NCBI GenBank assembly: GCA_035473255.1
Contig: DATIOK010000027.1
Coordinates: 1 to 41,052 of the forward strand
From: JAICYJ01 sp035473255
GTDB lineage: Bacteria > Actinomycetota > Thermoleophilia > Gaiellales > JAICJC01
Length of the DNA: 41,052 nucleotides
Direction of reading: 5' to 3'
Shown: piece by piece, positions 7,437 through 13,564 of the stretch
How the letters are laid out: every line of letters begins with the position of its first letter
How positions within the stretch are numbered: position 1 is the stretch's first letter
Notes under the pieces: model-generated
Databases searched by the model: none
Seen by the model: only the letters and a program-made list of their open reading frames with translations
Told to the model about the DNA's origin: nothing
Program-made: the position numbers and the translations under genes

Positions 7437-8006
7437 ATGGAGACGGTGCGCTTCACCAGCATGGCCGATGGCACGGCCGAGGACTACGCGCTGCTCGATC
7501 GCTACGAAGAGCAGTACATGACCGGCCTGCCCGACCGCCTGATGGAATCGCTGGAGAAGCTGCGCGCGTCGTTCGCCGGCTACCAGGTCTCCCGCTACGA
7601 GCACTCGCTGCAGTCGGCCACGCGCGCGCTACGCGACGGCCGCGACGAGGAGTACGTGGTCGCGGCCCTGCTGCACGACATCGGCGACGAGCTTGCGCCC
7701 TGGACGCACGGCGAGATGGTGGCGGCGATCCTGAAGCCGTACGTGCGGCCGGAGGTGTGCTGGGTGGTCAAGCACCACGGCCTGTTCCAGCTCTACTACC
7801 GCGCCCACCACTCCGGCGGCGACCGCAACGCTCGCGACCGCTACATCGACCACCCCTGGTACGCGGCCTGCGCCGAGTTCTGCGAGCTCTACGACCAGAA
7901 CTGCTTCGACCCCGCCTACGAGGCGCTGCCGGCCGAGCACTTCCGGCCGATGGTCGAGCGCGTGTTCTCCGAGGTGCGCTACCTCGACCTGCTCGAGGAG
8001 GCTTAG
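7437..8006 (+). CDS. HD-domain protein, PhnZ-like candidate oxygenase or phosphohydrolase
   Basis: 189 residues. Candidate metal ligands are H56 (RYEHSLQSA), H80-D81 (LLHDIGDE), H91 (WTHGE), H113/H114 (KHHG) and D153 (LYDQN). An H-HD-H-H-D set like this occurs in HD proteins that bind two metals, including the mixed-valent di-iron oxygenases PhnZ/TmpB, and the EHSLQSA segment with HD 24 residues later resembles PhnZ. It could instead be an ordinary phosphohydrolase. It begins 15 bp after the FMN reductase, in the same direction. Its stop overlaps the convergent YciI-like gene by 4 bp. Confidence 0.78.
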   Translation: METVRFTSMADGTAEDYALLDRYEEQYMTGLPDRLMESLEKLRASFAGYQVSRYEHSLQSATRALRDGRDEEYVVAALLHDIGDELAPWTHGEMVAAILKPYVRPEVCWVVKHHGLFQLYYRAHHSGGDRNARDRYIDHPWYAACAEFCELYDQNCFDPAYEALPAEHFRPMVERVFSEVRYLDLLEEA

Positions 8007-8320
8007 GCTTCCGGCCCGTGGCTGAGCTCACCCGGCCGGGTCAGCCAGGTCAGCGCCAGCAGCTCCAGCCATCCCGCCCGCACCATCGGGTCCTCCGATG
8101 CCAGCTCCAGCGCCCGCTCGCGGTCGACAAGGTAGATGCACATGCCCCGCCAGCGCTCGTCCGGGCGATCGCGGAAGGGCCCGGCGGCGGCCATCACGCC
8201 CTCGTCGCGCCGCGCCTGCAGGAACGCGAGGTGCTGCTCCTGGAGGGCGCCGACCGCGTCGGAGTCCAGCCGGGGCGGTTCCGCCGGGCGCATCAGCAGC
8301 ACCAGCGTATGGGCGTCCAT
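8003..8320 (-). CDS. YCII-related (YciI-like) domain protein
   Basis: About 105 residues with the ferredoxin-like YCII layout: LVLLMRP first strand, EQHLAFLQARRDEG with a candidate active-site His, AAGPF, then a C-terminal ELASEDPMVRAG segment. The biochemical role of most members is unknown; some are small dehydratase-like enzymes. The ATG at 8320 is chosen, but a GTG at 8335 overlapping the VOC stop would add five residues and better fit the operon style here. It is probably cotranscribed with the VOC gene. Confidence 0.75.
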   Translation of the reverse strand: MDAHTLVLLMRPAEPPRLDSDAVGALQEQHLAFLQARRDEGVMAAAGPFRDRPDERWRGMCIYLVDRERALELASEDPMVRAGWLELLALTWLTRPGELSHGPEA

Positions 8321-8327
8321 CTGCGGC

Positions 8328-8756
8328 TCAGCCACCGCGACCGGCCCGATCCGCGTCGAGCCGCTGTGCCAGCATGAAGGTGTTGCCGTCCAGGTCGTAG
8401 AAGGTCGCCAGCCTGACCATGCCCTCGATCTCACGCGTGTCCCCGTCGAAGCGCACGCCGTTTCGCTCGAGGTGCGCTCGCGCGGCCGCGATGTCCGTCA
8501 CCCCGAAGGTGAGCGTCGCGCCGCCCTGCGGGGCGACGGTCTCCTCCTGGCCGATGCCGAGGTTGACGCCGGGGATCGGCGTGCGCAGCTCGCACCATCC
8601 CCAGTCGGCCAGGGTGTAGATCGGTTCGAAGCCGAGTAGCTCCTGGAACCAGCTGCGCGATCGCTCCATATCGGAGACACCGATGGCCGCCGTCATGTGG
8701 CCGGCGTAGCTGATTGGCCCGGTCTGCTGGGCGGCGGATGACTGATCGAGGCTCAC
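8328..8756 (-). CDS. VOC superfamily (glyoxalase/bleomycin-resistance-like) protein
   Basis: 142 residues built from two beta-alpha-beta-beta-beta units: HMTAAIGVSDMERSRSWFQELLGF, and GVTDIAAARAHLERNGV followed by FYDLDGNTFMLAQ. The H20 and late Glu/Asp positions are candidate metal ligands. The substrate is unknown; DLDGNTF is typical of Glyoxalase_2-type proteins. The GTG start has AGGGAGG five bases upstream. It is divergent from, and probably regulated by, the HxlR-like gene. Confidence 0.88.
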   Translation of the reverse strand: MSLDQSSAAQQTGPISYAGHMTAAIGVSDMERSRSWFQELLGFEPIYTLADWGWCELRTPIPGVNLGIGQEETVAPQGGATLTFGVTDIAAARAHLERNGVRFDGDTREIEGMVRLATFYDLDGNTFMLAQRLDADRAGRGG

Positions 8757-8767
8757 GGAGCCCTCCC

Positions 8768-8796
8768 TTGCTGGTGGCGTAATCGGTTTTTATACT
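8768..8796 (+). promoter_or_regulatory. promoter of the HxlR-like regulator
   Basis: TTGCTG (8768-8773) and TATACT (8791-8796) with a 17-bp spacer. The predicted start near 8803 is only about six bases before the ATG, implying a nearly leaderless message; no ribosome-binding site is visible before the ATG, which agrees. Confidence 0.45.
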
Positions 8797-8815
8797 AGAA
8801 TCACTTTCATGTCAA
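8789..8815 (-). promoter_or_regulatory. promoter of the VOC-YciI operon
   Basis: On the minus strand a full-consensus TTGACA (8815-8810) is followed after 15 bp by TATAAA (8794-8789). The -35 box covers the start codon of the divergent regulator and the -10 box coincides with that gene's own -10, so the two promoters overlap and should compete. The spacer is 2 bp shorter than ideal. Confidence 0.4.
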
Positions 8816-9360
8816 CCACGCCTCCTCCACTCCCCCGGCTGTTTCACCACCGCTGGTCGGTGCCCGTGCTGGCGGAGCTCGGCCGTGGCAGCGGCGACCG
8901 GTTCGTGAACCTCTCCCGACGCCTCGGCATCGGCCGCGAATCGCTGAGGCGCACGCTGGACTCGCTGGTCGAGCAGAGGTTGGTGGTACGCAACCCGGGT
9001 TACGGCCATCCGCTGCGTCCCGAGTACGTGCTGACCGGGCGCGGCGCCGAGCTAGCGCCTGCCTGCAGCCAGCTGATGTTCGCTCTGGATGCCCTGCAGG
9101 CCGAACACGTCGGGCTGAACAAGTGGTCGATGCCGATCGTCGCGGCCCTCGACGACCTTGGCGACGGCCGCTTCGGCCAGCTTCGCGACCAGCTGCCGCC
9201 GATCAGCCCGCGAGCGCTGACGCTGGCGCTGAAGGCGCTGTCGGATGCCGGCCTGGTGGAGCGGCGCGTGGTCGACGGCTTCCCGCCCAGCACCCTGTAT
9301 CGGTTGTCACGGCGGGCGCGTCCGATCCGGCCACCGCTGCGCCGCATGGCCGTCGCCTGA
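8809..9360 (+). CDS. transcriptional regulator with two tandem HxlR-like winged-helix domains
   Basis: 183 residues. Residues 12-82 and 104-172 look like two copies of one HxlR-type domain: each begins with an H/NxRWS-P-like motif (HHRWSVPVLAEL, LNKWSMPIVAAL), followed by a recognition helix (SLRRTLDSL, ALTLALKAL) and a wing ending in YVLT or YRLS. Ordinary HxlR proteins are about 110 residues with one domain and act as dimers; this one could act as a pseudo-dimer. It is divergent from VOC-YciI with overlapping promoters, the usual arrangement of HxlR regulators with their targets. Confidence 0.82.
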   Translation: MSTTPPPLPRLFHHRWSVPVLAELGRGSGDRFVNLSRRLGIGRESLRRTLDSLVEQRLVVRNPGYGHPLRPEYVLTGRGAELAPACSQLMFALDALQAEHVGLNKWSMPIVAALDDLGDGRFGQLRDQLPPISPRALTLALKALSDAGLVERRVVDGFPPSTLYRLSRRARPIRPPLRRMAVA

Positions 9361-9362
9361 GC

Positions 9363-9414
9363 AGGAGTACCTCCCGTCCGCGGGCTCCAACACGGACGGG
9401 AGGCTGGTACTCCT
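9363..9414 (+). terminator. large hairpin after the HxlR-like gene
   Basis: AGGAGTA plus CCTCCCGTCCG (9363-9380) pairs with CGGACGGGAGG (9393-9403) and TACTCCT (9408-9414), leaving a 4-base CTGG bulge on the right arm and a 12-base loop. It lies two bases after the stop codon and lacks a T-run. It may be a terminator or an mRNA 3'-end stabiliser. Nothing else is seen from here to 9549. Confidence 0.55.
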
Positions 9415-9549
9415 GAGGGCCGCCGAGACGGAGAGGCAGACTGCTCGGCCGCGACCCCCACACCTGTTGTAGCACCTCGTGACAGATTCGCCCACGGTCC
9501 GGTGCAATCTCTTACAAAGTGCAAACGGATCAGAGCAGGCGAGGAAGCG

Positions 9550-9657
9550 TCACAGAACGCGCAGAAGCACCACCACCACGATGATGATCACGATCAGTCC
9601 CACGATACCGATTCCCGTACCCAGAGCCAGAAGCGGAGCAGCAAGTATTGGTGTCAT
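9550..9657 (-). CDS. 35-residue single-helix membrane peptide (hypothetical)
   Basis: ATG at 9657 to TGA at 9550. The product begins MTPILAAPLLALG and then has an unbroken hydrophobic run of about 20 residues rich in Ile and Val, ending LLRVL. It would be one membrane helix with almost no soluble part. No strong ribosome-binding site is seen, but a stress-type promoter element ends nine bases before the ATG. I do not recognise a family. Small membrane peptides are common in stress regulons; sequence conservation would be needed for certainty. Confidence 0.42.
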   Translation of the reverse strand: MTPILAAPLLALGTGIGIVGLIVIIIVVVVLLRVL

Positions 9658-9666
9658 GCCCGTGAT

Positions 9667-9692
9667 GTTCCCACGTGATGCAGCACCCAAAC
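9667..9692 (-). promoter_or_regulatory. SigB/SigF-type promoter of the small membrane peptide
   Basis: Minus strand GTTTGG (9692-9687), 14-bp spacer, GGGAAC (9672-9667). This fits the known GTTT-N14/16-GGG(A/T)A form of general-stress sigma factors with one mismatch in the -10. It stands back to back with a similar element serving the sigma gene at 9741. Confidence 0.5.
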
Positions 9693-9704
9693 CGGCCGCT
9701 GCGC

Positions 9705-9730
9705 GTTTGCTGGCCGCGATCATCGGGCAT
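9705..9730 (+). promoter_or_regulatory. SigB/SigF-type promoter of the sigma gene at 9741
   Basis: GTTTGC (9705-9710), 14-bp spacer, GGGCAT (9725-9730). The predicted start near 9737 is four bases before the ATG at 9741, so the mRNA would be almost leaderless. This placement argues against the upstream ATG at 9729, which lies inside the -10 box. Confidence 0.5.
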
Positions 9731-9740
9731 GCACGCCGCG

Positions 9741-10553
9741 ATGACCCTAACGGGCGAGTCTCTCGACGCTTATCTGATCGAAATAGGACGCCACCGACTG
9801 CTCGACAAGGACGAGGAGCGGCAGCTGGCGCGCCTGGTCGAAGCCGGTGACGACGGCGCGCGGCGGCGCATGATCGAATCCAACCTGCGCTTGGTGGTGT
9901 CGATCGCGAAGCACTTCCGCGGACACGGCGTGCCCCTTACCGACCTGATCCAGGACGGCACCGTCGGGCTGATCCGGGCCGTCGACAAGTTCGACTGGCG
10001 CCGCGATCTCAAGTTCTCTACCTACGCCACCTGGTGGATCCGCCAGGCCGTCCAGCGCAGCGTGCACAACCATGGCCGGCCGATCCGGGTGCCGGTGCAC
10101 ACGGCCGAGCGGGTGGTCAAGCTGCGGCGCACGCGGGCGACGCTGGAGGTGCGGCTGGGACGTGCTCCCACCGACCGTGAGCTGGCCGAGGCCATGCACG
10201 TGCCGGTGCGGCGGATCGCACAGCTTGCGGCGATCGACCACGTCACCAGCGCCGCGGAGAGCATCGACGACGGCGAGGCCTCGCGCCGGGCCGGGCCGGA
10301 GCGGGCCGAGGACGAGGTGATGACGACCGAGCTGCGCGAGCGCCTGCAGGATGCCATGCGCCATCTCAGCGAGCGGCAGCGCACCGTGCTCGAGTTGCGG
10401 TTCGGGCTGAACGACGGCGAACCGCGCACGGTCGAGGCGATCAGCCGGGTGATGGACGTGTCGCGGCAGCGGATCGGCCAGATCGAGCGGGACGCGCTGG
10501 ACACGCTACGCGGCCTGGACGCGATCGTGCCCTGGGGCGACCAGGCCGCCTGA
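9741..10553 (+). CDS. RNA polymerase sigma-70 factor, RpoD-like group 2
   Basis: 270 residues with regions 1.2 through 4 but no region 1.1. DAYLIEIGRHRLL is region 1.2; NLRLVVSIAKHFRG, LIQDGTVGLIRAVDKFDW and FSTYATWWIRQAVQR are regions 2.1-2.4 and match principal sigma factors closely; VSRQRIGQIERDALDTLR is the region 4.2 helix-turn-helix. It should recognise promoters close to the housekeeping type. Being separate from any primary rpoD context and short at the N-terminus makes it an alternative, non-essential principal-like sigma factor. It converges with another sigma gene, with 14 bp between the stops. Confidence 0.9.
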   Translation: MTLTGESLDAYLIEIGRHRLLDKDEERQLARLVEAGDDGARRRMIESNLRLVVSIAKHFRGHGVPLTDLIQDGTVGLIRAVDKFDWRRDLKFSTYATWWIRQAVQRSVHNHGRPIRVPVHTAERVVKLRRTRATLEVRLGRAPTDRELAEAMHVPVRRIAQLAAIDHVTSAAESIDDGEASRRAGPERAEDEVMTTELRERLQDAMRHLSERQRTVLELRFGLNDGEPRTVEAISRVMDVSRQRIGQIERDALDTLRGLDAIVPWGDQAA

Positions 10554-10567
10554 GCTGCCGGCGCGGT

Positions 10568-11332
10568 CTACGAGGCAAGCAGAGCGGGGTCGTCCATGAC
10601 CTCGCCCATCGCGTCCAGCGCCGCTCGCAGCAGGCGCGACACGTGCATCTGGCTGACGCCGATCTCGGCCGCGATCTCGGCCTGGGTGAGATCGTGCAGG
10701 AACCGCAGGCGCACGATCTCACGCTCCCGTGCGGGCAGGTGCCGCATCGCGCGTGCGACCTGGTCACGGTCGCGGACTGACTCGAAGCCGGACTCCTCGA
10801 CCATCAGCGCCGCCACCGGCCGCGCATCGTCATCGCGGTCGTCGCCGCCCTGTTCGGACAGGGGCTCAGCGATGTAGGCACGCTGAACAGCCAGTGCCTC
10901 CTGGATCTCGTCGTACGTGCGTCCTGTGGCCTCGGCCAGCTCCTCGACGGTGGGCTTGCGGCCGAGCTTGTGGCCGAGCTGCTCCGACACGACTGCCAGC
11001 GAGCGGCTCAGCTCCTGGAGCGGACGGGGCACGCGCACGGCCCAGCCGCGGTCACGGAAGAGGTGCATGATCTCGCCCTCGATGGTGCGGGCGGCGTACG
11101 CCTGAAGCGGCACGCCCCGGGCGGGGTCGTACCGGTCGACGGCCTGGATCAGGCCCAGGTAGCCGCTCTGGAGCACGTCGTCGTGCGCCATGCCGCGCCG
11201 TGCGAACCGGCGGGCGATCGCACGAGCCAACCCCGAGTAGCGCAGAATCAGTGCTTCTCTGGCCGAGTCGTCGCCCTTCTCACGGTGGGCCATGACAAGC
11301 TCGCGGTCGGTCCGGGGATCGTTGGTCGGCAT
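10568..11332 (-). CDS. SigB/SigF/SigG family RNA polymerase sigma factor
   Basis: 254 residues. Region 2 is LVMAHREKGDDSAREALI ... DVLQSGYLGLIQAVDRYDP ... YAARTIEGEIMHLFRDRGW, whose EIMHLFRD and the following VRVPR are hallmarks of the B/F/G group. Region 3 is KPTVEELAEATG and region 4 ends EIGVSQMHVSRLLRAAL. The ATG at 11332 is chosen because AGGAG stands four bases upstream; earlier in-frame starts have no such site. Such factors are normally held by an RsbW-type kinase and released by a STAS protein, both encoded nearby. A 349-bp upstream region with a repeat cluster precedes it. Confidence 0.93.
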   Translation of the reverse strand: MPTNDPRTDRELVMAHREKGDDSAREALILRYSGLARAIARRFARRGMAHDDVLQSGYLGLIQAVDRYDPARGVPLQAYAARTIEGEIMHLFRDRGWAVRVPRPLQELSRSLAVVSEQLGHKLGRKPTVEELAEATGRTYDEIQEALAVQRAYIAEPLSEQGGDDRDDDARPVAALMVEESGFESVRDRDQVARAMRHLPAREREIVRLRFLHDLTQAEIAAEIGVSQMHVSRLLRAALDAMGEVMDDPALLAS

Positions 11333-11426
11333 CGCTCTCCTCATCTCGCAAACGCGCCCGACAAAGCCGGCGCACCCTCTAGGTGTGCAGACCGCTCCCG
11401 GCTGAAACATGCATCCATGCCGTGGC

Positions 11427-11602
11427 CGTGACGCTTCCGTGGCGCTTCCGTGACGTGCCAGCTTCGTCACGACCCGCACCAACCCGATCACGAGCGCTCG
11501 TCACAGGCCGCGTCGTAGTCAAACCCCGGATGCGCGCGATTTGGCCTGGTTGAGCCACTTCCCCGTCACGGCATCCGTGACGCGTGTGACGGGCGCGTGA
11601 CG
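11427..11602. promoter_or_regulatory. cluster of GTGACG motifs upstream of the SigF-like gene (gap 11333-11681)
   Basis: No gene is seen in 11333-11681. Within 175 bp there are eight exact GTGACG/CGTCAC hexamers. They include three 11-bp direct repeats (CGTGACGCTTC, CGTGGCGCTTC, then CGTGACG...) at 11427-11459 and a dyad CGTCACGG-cat-CCGTGACG at 11564-11582, followed by two more copies at 11586 and 11597. An 11-bp direct-repeat period is typical of OmpR/PhoB-type response regulators; the identity of the binder is unknown. Confidence 0.5.
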
Positions 11603-11681
11603 AAACGCCGAACGTGGCCGAAGCGGTGTTTGACACCCCGTCCGGCCCGCGCTGGCGCCGCCTCGTCGCCTCTGCTAACGC

Positions 11682-11996
11682 TCAGACCACGTCCAGCCGC
11701 GGCCGCACGAACCGCAGCTCGAGTCGGTCGTCGACGAGCTCAGGCGAGTGCTCCGCCAGCACCGTTCCCATGGCGGCGAGCTGCTCGGGGGCCGCCCGGA
11801 TCCGTGCCGTCAGCACCCCCGGCTCCGCCGTCAGACTCAGCTCCACCGCACCCGTGCAGGCACCGAGCGCCTGGGCCAGGCTTGACCGTGCGCGCTCGGC
11901 CCGAAGCGGGGTGAAACCGGCAACCGCCGCCATCGCCATCGTCACGTGCCCGGCGATGGCCGCTGCCGAACTCCCGTTTGCGGCACGCAGCGTCAC
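11682..11996 (-). CDS. small HATPase-like protein lacking ATP-binding motifs (hypothetical)
   Basis: 104 residues from a GTG at 11996 with AGGTGA seven bases upstream. The layout GFTPLRAERARSSLAQALGA, then VELSLTAEPGVLTARI, then a C-terminal VDDRLELRF parallels the small protein at 13114-13440 and loosely the N-terminal half of RsbW-type GHKL kinases. The N-box Asn and the DxGxG glycine motif are missing, so it should not be a kinase. Possible roles are a decoy or partner of the sigma/anti-sigma proteins. Its start is only 17 bp from the divergent RsbW gene. I do not recognise a named family. Confidence 0.6.
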   Translation of the reverse strand: MTLRAANGSSAAAIAGHVTMAMAAVAGFTPLRAERARSSLAQALGACTGAVELSLTAEPGVLTARIRAAPEQLAAMGTVLAEHSPELVDDRLELRFVRPRLDVV

Positions 11997-12001
11997 GGTA
12001 G
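11976..12001 (+). promoter_or_regulatory. SigB/SigF-type promoter of the first RsbW-like gene
   Basis: GTTTGC (11976-11981), 14-bp spacer, CGGTAG (11996-12001). The -10 variant CGGTAG is the same as in front of the STAS gene at 14013. Start of transcription near 12008 would leave a leader of about six bases. Confidence 0.42.
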
Positions 12002-12013
12002 TCTCACCTGGAG

Positions 12014-12418
12014 ATGTCAACGCAGGCCCCTCCCATGGCAACACTGACCGTCCCCTCCCAGCCGGCGTACCTGATCGTCTGCCGGCAGGCGCTGATCGGC
12101 GCCGTGGCCGACCTCGCCATCACCGACGACCAGCTCGACGATCTCAAGCTGCTGCTCTCCGAGGCCTGTTCCAACGCGATTGTGCACGGGTACGACAACG
12201 ATCCGGACGGCGTGATCGAGATCGAGTTTCGCACGTCGCCGTACGAGATCGAGGTTGCCGTCAGCGACAACGGCCGCGGATTCCCCGGCGGCCGCCTCCC
12301 CGACCGGCCCGGCTTCGGCCTGTCGCTGCTGCACGAGCTGAGCACCCGGCACCGCATCGATCCCCAGCGCCCCGAGGGCGGGGCCCGGGTCAGCTTCGCA
12401 CGCTCGATCAACGGCTAG
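12014..12418 (+). CDS. RsbW-like anti-sigma factor serine kinase (GHKL ATPase)
   Basis: 134 residues. N-box LLLSEACSNAIVHGYD, G1 box AVSDNGRGFP and G2-like GFGLSLLHEL give a complete HATPase_c_2 domain. RsbW-type proteins bind and hold a SigB/SigF factor and phosphorylate a STAS antagonist. The ATG at 12014 is used; an ATG at 12035 is possible. The last 11 bp overlap the convergent sigma gene 12408-13121, a likely target. A stress-type promoter immediately upstream suggests feedback. Confidence 0.9.
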   Translation: MSTQAPPMATLTVPSQPAYLIVCRQALIGAVADLAITDDQLDDLKLLLSEACSNAIVHGYDNDPDGVIEIEFRTSPYEIEVAVSDNGRGFPGGRLPDRPGFGLSLLHELSTRHRIDPQRPEGGARVSFARSING

Positions 12419-13121
12419 GCGCATCGTCCTCACCCTCATCTGCGATCTCCGCCATCGCCGCCCGCAGCAGTCGCGACACGTGCATCTGCGAGATGCCCAG
12501 GCGTTCCGCGATCTCCCGCTGCGACAGCTCCATCCCGAACCGGAGCACCAGCACCGCTCGGCTGCGCCGGTCGAGCCGGTCCAGCCGCGTCCCCAGCTCC
12601 AGCCGCCGCTCCACTGCCTCGAGCGTCTCGTCGGTCTCTCCGAACCGCTCCGGCTCGATCTCGTCCAGCGATACCGGCCTCGCCGCCATGCTCGCTCGCA
12701 GCGCATCCAGCACCGCCTCCTCGTCCAGCTTCGCCCGCTCCGCGATCTCGGCCACCGTCGGACTGCGCCCGTGCTCCGACGTCAGCAGATCGACCGCGGC
12801 CGCCACCGCGCGCTCGTTCTGCGCCACCGATCGCGGCACCCGCACCGGCGCGGACTGCTGCCGCACGCAGGCCAGCATCTCGCCCATCACGAACGGCGCC
12901 GCATACCCGCCGAACGGCGTGCCGTGCTCCGCGTCGAACGTCGCCGCCGCCCGCAGCAGCCCGACCACGCCGGCCTGCTCCAGGTCGGAGCGCGGCACCC
13001 GCCCCTGGAACCGCGTCGCCATCGAGGACACCAGCGGGCGCATGGCCTCCACCAGCTCCTCGGCCGCCGCATCGTCGCCCCGCGCCACCCGCCCGGCCAG
13101 CAGCTCTGCCGGCTCAGACAT
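12408..13121 (-). CDS. SigB/SigF/SigG family RNA polymerase sigma factor (second copy)
   Basis: 237 residues. SDLEQAGVVGLLRAAATFD and FGGYAAPFVMGEMLACVR are region 2, APVRVPRS is the region 2.4/3 junction, RSPTVAEIAERAKLDEE is region 3 and RLGISQMHVSRLLRAAM is region 4.2. It is more diverged than the sigma factor at 10568 (region 2.3 lacks the usual aromatic pairs), so promoter melting properties may differ. It overlaps the upstream small protein gene by 8 bp (translational coupling) and the convergent rsbW by 11 bp. Confidence 0.9.
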   Translation of the reverse strand: MSEPAELLAGRVARGDDAAAEELVEAMRPLVSSMATRFQGRVPRSDLEQAGVVGLLRAAATFDAEHGTPFGGYAAPFVMGEMLACVRQQSAPVRVPRSVAQNERAVAAAVDLLTSEHGRSPTVAEIAERAKLDEEAVLDALRASMAARPVSLDEIEPERFGETDETLEAVERRLELGTRLDRLDRRSRAVLVLRFGMELSQREIAERLGISQMHVSRLLRAAMAEIADEGEDDAPSR

Positions 13122-13440
13122 CGACTCGCAACCTCACCCCTCCGGCGTCGAGCTCCGTTTCCGACACCAGCACCGCCAGCATCCCCAGGTGTTGCTCGAG
13201 CCACGCCTGGTCGACCTCGCTGATGAACACCTCCAGCGATCCTGGCTCCGCCCGGAACTCGGCCCCGCGCTCATCGCGCCGGTGCCGCACCACCAGCTCG
13301 ATGGCCATCGCCAGGTCGTCTATCTGCTCGAGCGAGAGCCCCGCGCGCGATCCCATGACCAGCGCCAGCGGGCCCAGCACGGCCACCTGCGGTGCCGCCG
13401 CCGAGAGCCGCGTCCGCACGGCTGGAGTTCGCTGTTCCAC
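13114..13440 (-). CDS. small degenerate RsbW-like protein coupled to the second SigF-like gene
   Basis: 108 residues, GTG start at 13440 with no visible ribosome-binding site. AGLSLEQIDDLAMAIELVV closely resembles the helix leading to the N-box of anti-sigma kinases, but the following Asn and both glycine boxes are absent; FRAEPGSLEVFI then LRVDV complete a short alpha/beta domain. Its plan matches the protein at 11682. The 8-bp overlap with the sigma gene implies a partner that binds that sigma factor or its kinase. Function not established. Confidence 0.65.
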   Translation of the reverse strand: MEQRTPAVRTRLSAAAPQVAVLGPLALVMGSRAGLSLEQIDDLAMAIELVVRHRRDERGAEFRAEPGSLEVFISEVDQAWLEQHLGMLAVLVSETELDAGGVRLRVDV

Positions 13441-13481
13441 GATCGCAGGGTAGATCGATCCCCGCCGTCCCGCCCGTCAGC

Positions 13482-13507
13482 GTTTCTCCGACATCCCCAG
13501 CGGGTAT
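13482..13507 (+). promoter_or_regulatory. SigB/SigF-type promoter of the second RsbW-like gene
   Basis: GTTTCT (13482-13487), 14-bp spacer, GGGTAT (13502-13507): a full match to the GTTT / GGGTAT form of actinobacterial SigF and Bacillus SigB promoters. The start is predicted near 13514, three bases before a short upstream reading frame. This is the best of the six elements. Confidence 0.65.
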
Positions 13508-13516
13508 CGTGCTCAT

Positions 13517-13564
13517 ATGGGCCCGTACGCCGAGGACTGGCACGGATCGGCTCGGCGGCCGTGA
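13517..13564 (+). CDS. 15-codon upstream reading frame coupled to the anti-sigma gene
   Basis: ATG at 13517 encodes MGPYAEDWHGSARRP and stops at TGA 13562-13564, which overlaps the GTG start of the anti-sigma gene by 4 bp (GTGA). With transcription predicted at about 13514 it would be translated from a nearly leaderless message and deliver ribosomes to the anti-sigma start, which has no good ribosome-binding site of its own. No family is recognised. Confidence 0.4.
   Translation: MGPYAEDWHGSARRP

Noticed and set aside
11333..11681. Repeat-rich gap considered as a CRISPR array
   Set aside because: The repeated unit is 6-11 bp without constant spacers, so it fits protein-binding sites rather than a CRISPR array.
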